Both the position numbers and the translations under genes were made by a program. DNA of 64,000 bases, from NCBI GenBank assembly GCA_017534445.1, contig JAFXWC010000015.1:112170-176169 (forward strand). The letters run 5' to 3'. The notes below the pieces were generated by a model that saw only the letters and a program-made list of their open reading frames with translations, did not search any database and was not told where the DNA came from. This stretch comes from Treponema sp. (GTDB taxonomy: Bacteria; Spirochaetota; Spirochaetia; Treponematales; Treponemataceae). This document shows positions 45,356 through 54,000 of this stretch, in pieces (the first letter of the stretch is position 1; every line of letters begins with the position of its first letter).

Positions 45356-46393
45356 TTACTTCAAGGCCTGCTTCAAAACTTCAAGGTTTGCCTGCATAGA
45401 CTTAAGGTATGTTGCACCGCCCTTAACAGCCTTTGCATCTGTTGCCTGCATTGAATCCATAACAAGTATGCCACGGTTCTTATTCTTAGAATTTTTGTTT
45501 ACCGTCTTTGCAATCTTCTGATCAGAATTTTCAATTACAAGCAGATTGTTTACGCCAAGCTGGTCGCTCTTGTTTGCAAGGAACATTACAGTTTTAAAGC
45601 TTGCCTCTGTTTCTGCAGAACATCCAACAAAAGCTGCAAAGTAGTCAAGGCCATAGTCGTCTGTAAGATAGCGGAATGGGAAGCGGTCTGCAAACACAAG
45701 AGTCTTCTTGGAAGCAGCCTTTACTGCGCTCTCGTACTGGGCATCCAAAGCGGCAAGCTGTTTGTTGTATGCCAGGCAATTTGCCTTGTAGCTTACGGCA
45801 TTTTTTGCATCCGCTTTCTGTAAAGCCACACTTATAGCAGATGTTAAAAGCTGGGCGTTGCGCAAAGAAAGCCAAACATGTTCATCAAGTTCCTCTTCTT
45901 CCTCGTCATCATCGTGATCGTGGTCGTGGACATCGTGATGTTCAGCGTCGTGATCATGCTCGTGCTCATGTTCGTGTTCAGCTTCCATGCCCTCTTTTAC
46001 TTCTTCTGCCTTTGCCCTGTCACCCATGACTTCCATCATGTTAACAACCTGAATGTTCTTGTTGCGTACGTTCTTAAGCGCATCCTTTACCCAACCATCG
46101 CTTTCTCCGCCAACATAAATAAAAACATCACTTTCAGAAATTTTTACTATATCCTGAACCGTTGGCTGGTAACTGTGCAAATCCACACCCTTAGAAAGAA
46201 GCATCGTCAGGTCTGCATCGTTCTTGCCAATAACCTCTTTTGCCCAATCATAAGCAGGGAAAATTGTTGCCACAACCTTTATCTTTGAACCATTCTTTGA
46301 ATTTGCCTTTGCGCTTGTTTTTGCAATTGCCATTGTACCAATTCCGGCAAGTAAAATTATAGAAGCAAATGCTGCTGTAAAAATCTTTTTCAT
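45356..46393 (-). CDS. znuA: Zinc ABC transporter substrate-binding protein
   Basis: 345 residues from ATG 46393, which has GGAG seven bases before it (46405 is an alternative in frame). Signal peptide at 1-25. Cluster 9 metal-binding protein: His in DLHSYQPTVQDI (about 72-83), a His/Asp/Glu-rich loop (about 138-170, including HEHEHEHDHD and HDHDHDDD), LDEHVWLS (second metal His) and ENSDQKIAKTV later. The His-rich loop is typical for zinc rather than manganese. ZnuB and ZnuC partners are not in the window, so the permease must be elsewhere. Flanked by Zur-type and CobW-type genes. Confidence 0.88.
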   Translation of the reverse strand: MKKIFTAAFASIILLAGIGTMAIAKTSAKANSKNGSKIKVVATIFPAYDWAKEVIGKNDADLTMLLSKGVDLHSYQPTVQDIVKISESDVFIYVGGESDGWVKDALKNVRNKNIQVVNMMEVMGDRAKAEEVKEGMEAEHEHEHEHDHDAEHHDVHDHDHDDDEEEEELDEHVWLSLRNAQLLTSAISVALQKADAKNAVSYKANCLAYNKQLAALDAQYESAVKAASKKTLVFADRFPFRYLTDDYGLDYFAAFVGCSAETEASFKTVMFLANKSDQLGVNNLLVIENSDQKIAKTVNKNSKNKNRGILVMDSMQATDAKAVKGGATYLKSMQANLEVLKQALK

Positions 46394-46436
46394 TTTTTTC
46401 TCCATAAAATCTGTATATTAAAATTCTTTTTCTTTA

Positions 46437-46575
46437 TTCGGACCAGCATTAAGTCGCTAACCCGCTTTCCAGGGCTACGCTTTCGCTCCGGCCCGCCTGC
46501 GGCGGTCTGGCTACGCCACCCTTCCAATCGGGGGTAGGTGCATTTTGAAAAAGCCCAAGCCCCTACGCTGCCATG
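46437..46575. repeat. GC-rich intergenic repeat block
   Basis: Related in the same orientation to 38090-38235 (shared start and end modules). Contains GCCCGCC-TGC-GGCGGTC palindromic sequence. Separates the small membrane protein gene from znuA. Confidence 0.7.
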
Positions 46576-46598
46576 AAAATTTTGCAAAGAAAAAATTG

Positions 46599-46907
46599 TC
46601 AGTTGTTCTTGCGGATTTTTTTGGAAACAGGAGTTTCTTTTTGTATATTTGAATTAGAAAAGAAAAATGCAAATGCAAAAAAAGCAAACAGAAAATGCAA
46701 AAGCAAGTGTGCGTTTGGATGACTTTCTATTGAACGCAAAGTCCTTTGTGCCGTATTCAGCAAAAGGCAAACAGGGCAGTCATCTCCAGAACATTCGTGG
46801 CCAGCATGAATAAATCCTGAAAAGGCCAGTGCGGTAAATGCCAAAAGGGCAAGCATAAAAATGCAAAGCTTAAAAACAGCAATCTTTTTGCAAAGACTAT
46901 TCTTCAT
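46599..46907 (-). CDS. Small membrane protein with Cys/His cluster in a Zur operon
   Basis: 102 residues from ATG 46907, inside the 3' end of the regulator gene (overlap 11 bases, with GGAAGG before it). Two membrane spans (about 10-32 and 66-83). The loop between them carries HAGHECSGDDCPVC, a group of two His and three Cys that could bind zinc. No family recognised with certainty. Translational coupling to the Fur-family gene and position before znuA point to a role in metal uptake or sensing; this is inferred from context only. Confidence 0.6.
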   Translation of the reverse strand: MKNSLCKKIAVFKLCIFMLALLAFTALAFSGFIHAGHECSGDDCPVCLLLNTAQRTLRSIESHPNAHLLLHFLFAFFAFAFFFSNSNIQKETPVSKKIRKNN

Positions 46908-47331
46908 CTTTACCTTCCCTCCTGCTGCTGCATTTTTCGCAAATCCCGTAAAAAACCGTTCTTGGCGCATCAATCTTAAAGCCTTTCTTCTTAGCAAGAA
47001 AGTTCTGCATATCATAAAGTTCAGAACTGTCCAAATGAATCAAAGTGCCACATTCCTCGCATTTAAGATGAAAGTGCCCGCTCTTTTCCTTACAGCCCTT
47101 GTCCCCAACATATTCAAAACACGACGCCGAATGTTCATCAATAAAAATCTTAAGGACATCCCCTTCCCTAACCATCTTTTCAAGATAGCGGTAAACAGTA
47201 GCCGGGCTTACCTTTATATCCTTTGATTCAAAATGCGAACAAATTTCTTCCGCAGTAAAATGCTTTCCCTGCATCTGCTTTAGGTAAGAGGTCAATAATT
47301 CCTGCTGCCTTGTCTTGTATTCCGCTTTCAT
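46897..47331 (-). CDS. Fur-family regulator, probably Zur
   Basis: 144 residues. Winged helix at 1-85 with VSPATVYRYLEKMVREGDV (recognition helix about 41-59), then the dimerisation domain: HFHLKCEECGTLIHL (about 88-102) and YGICEKC (about 126-132) supply the structural zinc Cys pairs and His ligands. Context with znuA and a CobW GTPase favours zinc sensing over iron or peroxide, but the subfamily is not proven. Its promoter holds two operator-like palindromes, so it is likely autoregulated. First gene of the unit with the small membrane protein. Confidence 0.85.
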   Translation of the reverse strand: MKAEYKTRQQELLTSYLKQMQGKHFTAEEICSHFESKDIKVSPATVYRYLEKMVREGDVLKIFIDEHSASCFEYVGDKGCKEKSGHFHLKCEECGTLIHLDSSELYDMQNFLAKKKGFKIDAPRTVFYGICEKCSSRREGKDEE

Positions 47332-47341
47332 AAGCCCTTAA

Positions 47342-47405
47342 TTTGAGAACGATTTTCAAATTATACCAAAAACAATTTTTTGTCAATATGAAAACAGTTC
47401 TCAAA
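47342..47405 (-). promoter_or_regulatory. Promoter of the Zur-type operon with two operators
   Basis: Minus-strand TTGACA (47381-47386), 15-bp spacer, extended TG-G-TATAAT (47360-47365). Operator 1, 47342-47360, reads TTTGAGAACGATTTTCAAA and overlaps the transcription start; operator 2, 47387-47405, reads on the minus strand TTTGAGAACTGTTTTCATA and abuts the -35. The two share TTTGAGAAC and lie 45 bp centre to centre. Operator 2 overlaps the hsdR stop. Confidence 0.65.
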
Positions 47406-50400
47406 TTGTGGGGGAGGGACTTGCTACATTTAAAAGACCATAGTCTTCGTTTATGGAATATTCTAATGCCTGGCGGCTTTGTTCCTCTTCATAATCAGCA
47501 AGGTTGTCCGTCCAAAGCTCACATTGGCTAATTACGGTTTTAAGGGCATCCTCCTGACCTTCCGGCGGATAGCGGTATTTCTTAAGCAATCGTTTTACCA
47601 GCATCCGCATTTTGGCTCTAGCTGATTCTTTTTTCTGCCAGTCGATTGTTTTGTTTTTACGGAGAGTTTCTGTGAGTTCTTTTGTAAGGGCTACAAGCTC
47701 GTCGTTGGAATAGAAATCTTTTACCGCTTCCGGTTTTGTAAGGGCATCATAGAAGGCAAGCTCTTCGTCTGTAAGGCCCAGCTTGTTTCCTTCTTCGCTG
47801 GCATGGAGCATTTCTTTTGCAAGTTTTAAAAGTTCCTGAATTACTTCTTCGTTTGTAAGCATTCCGTTAAGGTAGCGGTTCAATGTTTGCTGAATGAGGT
47901 CACTGAAGGCTTCTGATTTTACGAGGTTTGTACGCTTGTAGACTTTTACCTGTTCTTCAATAAGTTTTTTGAGCATTTCTACAGCGAGGTTCTTTTCTTT
48001 CATTTTGCCGATATTTTCAAGGAAGGTTGGGTCAAAGAGATTTACTTTTTCGCCAACATCAGAGAAAAGATTTATTACTCCGTCGGATTTTACAGACTGT
48101 TTAAGAAGTTCATTTATCCGCTCATTAATTTCTTTTAAGCTGAACTTTTTGCCGCTTGGATTATACAAAAGGCGCATAAGAAGAACACGGACAGATTCAA
48201 AGAAAGCCGCTTCCATACGCATGTGTTCTTTTACCATTGAAGAACAAAGAGAAAGTGCCTGCTTGAGCATGAGTGCTTCTTTTATAAATGCCTGCTTCTG
48301 CTCTTCTTTATCTGGCGCGACAATAAAGTTTACAGCTCCGCTGATTGTCATACCGCGCTGTAAGTCTGAGCCTTCGTAGAAAGGTGTGTAATCATAACCA
48401 AAGAAAAGATTTCGGCAGATTTCGAGTTTTTCCTGGAACTTAGGGAAGGCCCGTTTTGCAACATCCATCTCACCATAATTCTTTCGGTCGCGGACAGTGT
48501 AATCATTCATTGCCTGTTTTAGCGCACTTGCAATTCCAACGTAATCAACTACAAGACCACCTTCCTTGTCTTTGAAAACTCTGTTTACACGGGCAATAGC
48601 CTGCATAAGGTTATAGCTTTCCATTGGCTTGTAAACGTACATTGTAGCAAGTGAAGGAACGTCAAAACCTGTAAGCCACATATCTACGACGATTGCTATT
48701 TTGAGTGGGCTGTTATTGTCTTTGAATCTAGTTGCGAGTTCCTGCTTGTGTGTTTTGTTTCCAATAATTGCACGCCATTCTTCCGGATCTTTGTTGCTTT
48801 CTGTCATTACAAGGGCAATTCGGGCGTCATCACCTGGTACAGTAATCTGCTTTGAGCCGACTGTGACCTGTGAAGTTGTTCCCGCCCAGGATGGCCGTAG
48901 CTCCAGAATACGATTAAATATCTTCATTGCAATAGAACGGTTATAGGCAACAATCATTGCTTTACCGGTATACAAATACTGGCGTTCGTTTTCGTAATGA
49001 TTAAGAATATCATCAACAAGAGAGTTTATAGTTTTTTCGTGGCCAAGGATTTCTTCCATTTTGCCAAGTTCGTGCTTACTTTTTTCGATTACTTCTTCAT
49101 CAGCATTATTAGCAAGCGCACTGTATTCTGCATCAATCTGGGCAAGAACCTTGTCGTCAAGCTTGAGTTTGATAACACGGCTTTCATAATAAACAGGACG
49201 GGTTGCTCCATCTTCAACAGCTTGTGTCATATCATAAACATCGATGTAGTCACCAAAGACTTCGATTGTGCTACGGTCTTCGCGGGAAATTGGAGTACCG
49301 GTAAAGCCGATATAACTTGCGTTTGGAAGGCTGTCACGGATTATGCGGGCGGTACCGATTGTTCGGTGGGCAATAAGGTTGCCCTGCTCGTCGCGGCTTG
49401 TTTTGATTTTTTCTGTAAGTCCGTACTGGCCGCGGTGAGCTTCATCAGCCATTACGATGATATTTTTGCGGTCGCTGAGAGGTTCATTGCTTTCTTCAAA
49501 CTTCTGCATAGTTGTGAAGATGATACCATTAGCCTTTCGACCTTCCAGAAGCTGTTTCAAATGTTCACGACTTTCTGCCTGCACAGATTCCTGACGTAAG
49601 AAATCTGCACAGTTACAGAACTGATTATATAGCTGATTATCAAGATCATTGCGGTCTGTAATAACAACGATTGTCGGCGAATCAATTGCCTGCTGCAAAA
49701 GGTGAGCATAGAAAACCATAGAAAGCGATTTTCCGGAGCCCTGAGTATGCCAGAAAACACCGATTTTTCCATCGCCGGCAACCGCAAGCTTTGTACGTTC
49801 AACAGCCTTACGAACTGCAAAATATTGATGATAACCTGCAAGAATCTTATAGGAATTAATTCCGTCATTATTAAAACAGATAAAGTTTTTGATGATGTCA
49901 AGCAGGCGCTCTTTCTGGAAAATACCTTCAAAGAAAGTTGTAAAATCTGCAAAGGCCTTGGATTCCATGTTGCCGTCTTTTGTCTTCCATTCCATAAAGC
50001 GGTCTTCGCCACTTGTGATGGTTCCGGCCTTGCTTGTAAGCTGGTCGCTCATTACGCAGATACAGTTGTAAATAAACATGGAAGGAATTTCATGCATGTA
50101 ATTGCGGATCTGAGTATATGCTTCACTTGCGTCAGTCTGCTCGCGGCTTGGAGATTTCAATTCAAAAAGACAGATTGGAAGTCCGTTTAAGAAAAGAAGG
50201 ATATCCGGCCGCTTATTGGAGTTTTCTATAAATGTCCACTGATTTGCAACAATATAAGAGTTTTTGTCGCCAGGCTTTCCGGCGTTTTCAAAATCAGCAA
50301 TATAGATGATGTCAGATTTAGTTTCGCCATTTTGATGATAAGTTACTTCAATACCATTCTGAAGGTAGTCCATAAAAAGGGCATTTTTCTTTTTAAGTTC

Positions 50401-50619
50401 AGCATTTTCAAAATGTCGGAGTTTAAGAAGAGCTTCGTCAATTGCTGCAGGTGCCGCCTTTGGATTAAGCCGCCTGATAGAATCTTCAAGAACAGAATCA
50501 TAAAGAGGAGAATGCCAGTCGCGGTCGATGTCAGGGCCATAAACATGCTCCCACCCCATATTCTGGAATAGTTCTATCAAGGCATTTTCATAGGCTTCTT
50601 CATTGTAATCGGCGGACAT
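47401..50619 (-). CDS. hsdR: Type I restriction enzyme, R subunit
   Basis: 1072 residues. ATP-driven translocase and nuclease of a type I system. N-terminal PD-(D/E)xK nuclease: RPDILLFLNGLPICLFELKS (about 140-160). SF2 helicase motor: HTQGSGKSLSM (about 313, motif I), MADEAHRGQYG (about 400, motif II), GFTGTP (about 446, motif III), and later MWLTGFDVPSLATMYVYKPM and QAIARVNRVF (motifs V-VI). The C-terminal region binds the methylase complex. AAAGGAG before the ATG. Its partners hsdM and hsdS lie about 11.5 kb upstream, beyond an insertion of defence genes. Composition is GC-richer than those genes. Confidence 0.94.
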   Translation of the reverse strand: MSADYNEEAYENALIELFQNMGWEHVYGPDIDRDWHSPLYDSVLEDSIRRLNPKAAPAAIDEALLKLRHFENAELKKKNALFMDYLQNGIEVTYHQNGETKSDIIYIADFENAGKPGDKNSYIVANQWTFIENSNKRPDILLFLNGLPICLFELKSPSREQTDASEAYTQIRNYMHEIPSMFIYNCICVMSDQLTSKAGTITSGEDRFMEWKTKDGNMESKAFADFTTFFEGIFQKERLLDIIKNFICFNNDGINSYKILAGYHQYFAVRKAVERTKLAVAGDGKIGVFWHTQGSGKSLSMVFYAHLLQQAIDSPTIVVITDRNDLDNQLYNQFCNCADFLRQESVQAESREHLKQLLEGRKANGIIFTTMQKFEESNEPLSDRKNIIVMADEAHRGQYGLTEKIKTSRDEQGNLIAHRTIGTARIIRDSLPNASYIGFTGTPISREDRSTIEVFGDYIDVYDMTQAVEDGATRPVYYESRVIKLKLDDKVLAQIDAEYSALANNADEEVIEKSKHELGKMEEILGHEKTINSLVDDILNHYENERQYLYTGKAMIVAYNRSIAMKIFNRILELRPSWAGTTSQVTVGSKQITVPGDDARIALVMTESNKDPEEWRAIIGNKTHKQELATRFKDNNSPLKIAIVVDMWLTGFDVPSLATMYVYKPMESYNLMQAIARVNRVFKDKEGGLVVDYVGIASALKQAMNDYTVRDRKNYGEMDVAKRAFPKFQEKLEICRNLFFGYDYTPFYEGSDLQRGMTISGAVNFIVAPDKEEQKQAFIKEALMLKQALSLCSSMVKEHMRMEAAFFESVRVLLMRLLYNPSGKKFSLKEINERINELLKQSVKSDGVINLFSDVGEKVNLFDPTFLENIGKMKEKNLAVEMLKKLIEEQVKVYKRTNLVKSEAFSDLIQQTLNRYLNGMLTNEEVIQELLKLAKEMLHASEEGNKLGLTDEELAFYDALTKPEAVKDFYSNDELVALTKELTETLRKNKTIDWQKKESARAKMRMLVKRLLKKYRYPPEGQEDALKTVISQCELWTDNLADYEEEQSRQALEYSINEDYGLLNVASPSPTI

Positions 50620-50692
50620 AACAGACTCCTTTCATACAGTTACGTCTATTTTATCACGATTTTGGGGTTTTTGCATTTATTTATGGAGTGTT

Positions 50693-50760
50693 AAAAAAAT
50701 TAAGCCCCCGACGCATCAGGAGCCTAGAAGGTGTCGTCCGAAGACTACCACCGCAATTCA
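50693..50760 (-). ncRNA. Small structured RNA linked to the Abi gene
   Basis: A roughly 66-base RNA can be read on the minus strand, from about 50760 to 50693. The first half folds around GTC-TTCG-GAC, a very stable UUCG tetraloop, inside GGTG...CACC. The second half is a terminator: GCTCCTGA (50716-50723) pairs over 8 bp (with G-U pairs) with TCGGGGGC (50704-50711) around a TGCG loop, followed by TTAATTTTTTT. A strong promoter of its own lies just upstream. Its place directly behind an Abi_2/AbiF gene recalls the abiF RNA motif described by Weinberg and colleagues; whether it matches that covariance model I cannot test. It could equally act as the abi terminator. Confidence 0.6.
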
Positions 50761-50766
50761 TATATT

Positions 50767-50794
50767 ATTATATCGGCAAAAATGAAAAAGTCAA
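50767..50794 (-). promoter_or_regulatory. Promoter of the small RNA
   Basis: Minus-strand TTGACT (50789-50794), 16-bp spacer, TATAAT (50767-50772), lying 40 bases after the abi stop codon. Confidence 0.6.
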
Positions 50795-50833
50795 TGACCT
50801 TTTACTAAGTTTTACTTATATTTACTAGTAATA

Positions 50834-51793
50834 CTATAGCCAGTTCTCTAATTGTGTCATAATAGATTTATTATTTGTACCAACAATTTCAAAGTAAACA
50901 TTATTTGGGACATTTTTATAAAGATATTCACATTTTGTGAGATATTCATGAATAAAGCTTTTACATTCCCGATTTTGCCCTAGCTGTTTATAAATGTAAG
51001 TTATCAAAATAATGAAAGCACTTATATATTTGAAATCAATATTTTTAATACCCGTTTCAGATTCAAGTAATAACGTTAAGCGTTTATTTATTTTTGCAGT
51101 TTTAAATCTTGTATCAAAAATAACACTATTATGTGCAACAGCATTTCTTAAGTCTCGTAAGGTATAAATAATATATGAGATCAATTCTCCATCTGAATCT
51201 AAATTTGTAGGTAAGTTTAACAATTTAGATGTTGAAAGACGTGTACTCAAATTTGAACAATCAAAAAAATTTCCGAATTCTCCTAGTGTAAGAGATTCAA
51301 AAACTGCCCAAACAGGAATAGGTTTATCATTGTTAAAAAAGTGTTTCTCAATTTCTTTTTCCTTTTGATAATCCCGTATAAGTGCAGAATTGATTTTCAT
51401 CTGTAAATTCATGCGCTTCTTAAACTCTTCGGTATATTGTTTAGAGCCTTTTTGGTAACTCTGATATCGGGTAACGGTTTTTGAGTATATAGTTGCCATA
51501 TCTTCAGATTTTGAATCATCAAGAATGGATTCAATAAAATAACTCTTTAATGCTGTTTCAATAAACATGATTTTTGGATAGATGAGGGTTTTCAAGTCAA
51601 GATCAAACTTATTTAAAACAATTACTTCTTTTATATTCGAAAACTGGATTTTATTAGAGGAGGTTCTTATAAAACGATATCCTTTATAACCATGATAATA
51701 ACCGATATTCCGTAAATCTTTTTCCTGCGTAGCGGGAATACTGATATTTTTATTTCCTTTAAGATAATTTAACAAATCCGAAAATAAAAGCAT
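50834..51793 (-). CDS. Abi_2 / AbiF-family abortive infection protein (HEPN)
   Basis: 319 residues from ATG 51793, chosen because GGGGAG lies 6 bases before it (51799 is in frame but too close). Family features: RNIGYYHGYKGYRF near the N-terminus, PIPVWAVFESLTLGEFGNFF (about 160-180), and the HEPN ribonuclease motif RNAVAH (about 217-222) in LRDLRNAVAHNSVIF. Proteins of this group stop growth of phage-infected cells, probably by RNA cleavage. It follows the XRE regulator by 17 bases, in one operon, and is followed by a small RNA gene. AT-rich compared with hsdR. Confidence 0.85.
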   Translation of the reverse strand: MLLFSDLLNYLKGNKNISIPATQEKDLRNIGYYHGYKGYRFIRTSSNKIQFSNIKEVIVLNKFDLDLKTLIYPKIMFIETALKSYFIESILDDSKSEDMATIYSKTVTRYQSYQKGSKQYTEEFKKRMNLQMKINSALIRDYQKEKEIEKHFFNNDKPIPVWAVFESLTLGEFGNFFDCSNLSTRLSTSKLLNLPTNLDSDGELISYIIYTLRDLRNAVAHNSVIFDTRFKTAKINKRLTLLLESETGIKNIDFKYISAFIILITYIYKQLGQNRECKSFIHEYLTKCEYLYKNVPNNVYFEIVGTNNKSIMTQLENWL

Positions 51794-51810
51794 AAACATC
51801 TCCCCTTGAA

Positions 51811-52542
51811 TTAAAATGAATCTATATCACCTTCTGTAAGATATTCGTTTATAGAACTACGAACAGAATCTGACAGTTTTACATGTCTGCTTGATTCTGC
51901 TGCCTGATTCCTTAAATCCACTATTTGATTGTATAAATCAGATTCAGAATAAGCCTTACATATTTGCTCAATATTTGGATAGCCTTGATAATTTGAGGAG
52001 ATAAAATATAATTCATAACCATTTATATAATCATACTCTTTACTTACGCACATTAGGTAAAGCCATTTATTTCCAACAATTACTTTATAACAGTCACCTG
52101 CAATTACTGCTTCAGAATCAAATGTGGAATGGTAATAAAACTCTGTACCAAAATCACCCGGATGAACAGGAAAAAACAATGGATGGTTTCCTTGTTGCTT
52201 ACATTCTTCTAATTTGGATTTTGATTCTAATTCCCAGATAAGTTTATTGTTCTGTGTATCCTTGCTCAGTTTATCGAAAAATTGAGAAAGCAGAATTTCA
52301 TTTGGTGTCAAATTTGATAAATCAACAGAAAGAAGTGTATTTACAGATACATCAAGTTTATTTGAAATTAAGAAGATTAAATCCATAATCGGAAAATTTT
52401 TTTTATTATCTTCGTTTGCCAAACGTGATAAATATCCTGTGCTTACGCCAGCTTCTGTTTCTATATCACCAACTTTTATACCTTTTTGAGTCGCTAAAAA
52501 CTTAATATTTTTTCCAAGTAAAGTTTTATCAAAATTTGACAT
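51811..52542 (-). CDS. XRE-family regulator with a C-terminal domain of unknown type
   Basis: 243 residues from ATG 52542 (MSNFDKTLLG) with GAGGTG before it. The helix-turn-helix spans about 7-65 (GDIETEAGVSTGYLSRL is the recognition region). The rest (about 90-243) is a mixed domain with DCYKVIVGNKWLYLMCV and is not recognised. First gene of the XRE-abi operon; repeats in its promoter look like its own operators. It may act as repressor or as an antitoxin-like partner of the HEPN protein (inference). Confidence 0.82.
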   Translation of the reverse strand: MSNFDKTLLGKNIKFLATQKGIKVGDIETEAGVSTGYLSRLANEDNKKNFPIMDLIFLISNKLDVSVNTLLSVDLSNLTPNEILLSQFFDKLSKDTQNNKLIWELESKSKLEECKQQGNHPLFFPVHPGDFGTEFYYHSTFDSEAVIAGDCYKVIVGNKWLYLMCVSKEYDYINGYELYFISSNYQGYPNIEQICKAYSESDLYNQIVDLRNQAAESSRHVKLSDSVRSSINEYLTEGDIDSF

Positions 52543-52572
52543 AAAATTCACCTCATATGCACTTATGAATAT

Positions 52573-52630
52573 AATATAAGCGAAATTGAATTTAAAGTCA
52601 AATTCTTTTTGTATTTGAGTTTAAAGTCAT
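52573..52630 (-). promoter_or_regulatory. Promoter and likely operators of the XRE-abi operon
   Basis: Minus-strand TTGACT (52596-52601), 17-bp spacer, TATATT (52573-52578). The -35 box lies in the palindrome GAATTT-AAAGTC-AAATTC (52588-52605). A related copy, GAGTTTAAAGTCAT (52617-52630), lies 29 bp upstream in the same orientation. Confidence 0.6.
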
Positions 52631-52675
52631 TAAAATTTTTTTATGAATTTCTCTTGTTTTAACTAGAAAGCTTGG

Positions 52676-52700
52676 AACTGTTCGGAATTTCCGAACAGTT
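52676..52700. terminator. Strong hairpin after fic
   Basis: Perfect 11-bp stem AACTGTTCGGA / TCCGAACAGTT with a 3-base loop between the fic stop and the XRE promoter. No clear T run follows, so it may be a processing or insulating hairpin instead of a true terminator. Confidence 0.5.
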
Positions 52701-52759
52701 GATTTGACTGCTAACCCCTTCTGCGGGCTCAGACGCCGCCCGCAACGCCTACTTTATTA
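52697..52759. repeat. Direct repeat, left copy flanking fic
   Basis: About 63 bases, similar in the same orientation to 54091-54152 (44 of 49 positions in the core starting CTAACCCCTTCTGCGGGCTC). Contains the hairpin TGCGGGC / GCCCGCA. Confidence 0.7.
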
Positions 52760-52761
52760 AA

Positions 52762-53895
52762 CTATTTTATAAACAAATCCAAATACTCTGTAAAAGCGAA
52801 AGCTCTGTTTCTTTGCTGATTTGAAACTTCCTGTAAAAGTCCGTTATCAACAAAAAGATTAACAAGTTCGCCTGCGGCTTTTGGAGATAATTTGGTGATT
52901 GCCTGAACGCCTTTTATTGATACCATTGGTTTAGAGAATAATGCTTCTAATAATTTATGAGCAGATTCGGCTCGACGACCAAAAGAAAGAATTTTGTTTT
53001 CTGCCTTTGCCTTAATCTGCATAATTTTTTCGAGTTTCGATGTTCCTTCTTCCGCAGTTTCAATAATTCCAACTAAAAAGAATTTTATCCATTGATTCAA
53101 ATCATTTTTTTCACGGGTAACAGTTAATTTATCATAATAAAGAGATCTATTCTTTTCAAAGAACGCAGACAAATACAATAAAGGTTTATCCAAAATGCCT
53201 TTTGAAACAAGAAATAGAGTAATCAGCAAACGTCCCATTCGTTCATTTCCATCCAAGAAAGGATGAATAGTTTCAAATTGATAATGAGCAATTGCTATTT
53301 TAATCAGGTTAGGTACATTTATTTCTTCATTATTTAAAAACTTTTCAAAATCTGATAATAAGTCAGAAAGTTTATCTGCAGCAGGAGGAACAAAAACTGC
53401 ATCTACAATTGAAGCACCTCCTATCCAGTTTTGAGAGATTCTAAATTCACCTGGAGTTTTTCTTTCTCCTCGACCACTTGAAAGTAAAATTCTATGCGTA
53501 TCTCGAATTAAACGGCAGGAAAGAGGTAGTGTTTTTAATTCTTCTATTGCAGAGTTTATTGCCTTTACATAATTGTTTACTTCCAACCAGTCATCTCGTT
53601 TTTCAGGTTCTGCGGGTTGTTCTTCTTCGAGAGCTTCTTCGATATTAGTTCTAGTTCCTTCGATACGACTGGAAACAACAGCTTCCTTAAGAACGTGCAT
53701 GCTAATAAAGATATCAATATCAGGAACAAATCTAGAAAAAGAATTTAATTCACCAAGTTTTAATGAGGCTTTTTCCAATAAAGCGCTAATTGCATCATCT
53801 TCCCAAGAAAATGGATGATTTATAAAAGCCGGAACAAAGTACTTATATTTAAAACCCTGTTTCCAAACACCAGAATTAAAGTCTTCTATCTTCAT
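52762..53895 (-). CDS. Fic-domain protein, probable AMP-transferase
   Basis: 377 residues from ATG 53895, with GGAGAAA before it (53916 is in frame). N-terminal inhibitory helix with SSRIEGT (about 75-81; the S/T-x-x-x-E-G motif of class II Fic proteins). Fic core HPFLDGNERMGR (about 208-219): Glu stands where Gly or Lys is usual, and the catalytic His and both Arg/Asn residues are kept. A C-terminal winged-helix-like region (about 295-377) resembles those that bind DNA. Adds AMP or a related group to a protein target. It lies inside a GC-repeat-bounded unit and has tandem palindromes just upstream. Confidence 0.87.
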   Translation of the reverse strand: MKIEDFNSGVWKQGFKYKYFVPAFINHPFSWEDDAISALLEKASLKLGELNSFSRFVPDIDIFISMHVLKEAVVSSRIEGTRTNIEEALEEEQPAEPEKRDDWLEVNNYVKAINSAIEELKTLPLSCRLIRDTHRILLSSGRGERKTPGEFRISQNWIGGASIVDAVFVPPAADKLSDLLSDFEKFLNNEEINVPNLIKIAIAHYQFETIHPFLDGNERMGRLLITLFLVSKGILDKPLLYLSAFFEKNRSLYYDKLTVTREKNDLNQWIKFFLVGIIETAEEGTSKLEKIMQIKAKAENKILSFGRRAESAHKLLEALFSKPMVSIKGVQAITKLSPKAAGELVNLFVDNGLLQEVSNQQRNRAFAFTEYLDLFIK

Positions 53896-53926
53896 TTTTT
53901 CTCCAGATAACTCCATTATACCGCTG

Positions 53927-54000
53927 AAAGTAAAATAAGGCTAGTTCTTATTTTACTTTTAAGCCGGAAAGTAAAATAAGCGAGATTGTTATTTTACTTT
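53927..54000. repeat. Tandem palindromes upstream of fic
   Basis: Two consecutive hairpins built from AAAGTAAAATAAG: arms 53927-53939 / 53947-53959, then 53968-53980 / 53989-54000. They lie 32-105 bp upstream of the fic start and look like operator sites, possibly for the winged-helix part of Fic. Confidence 0.7.
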
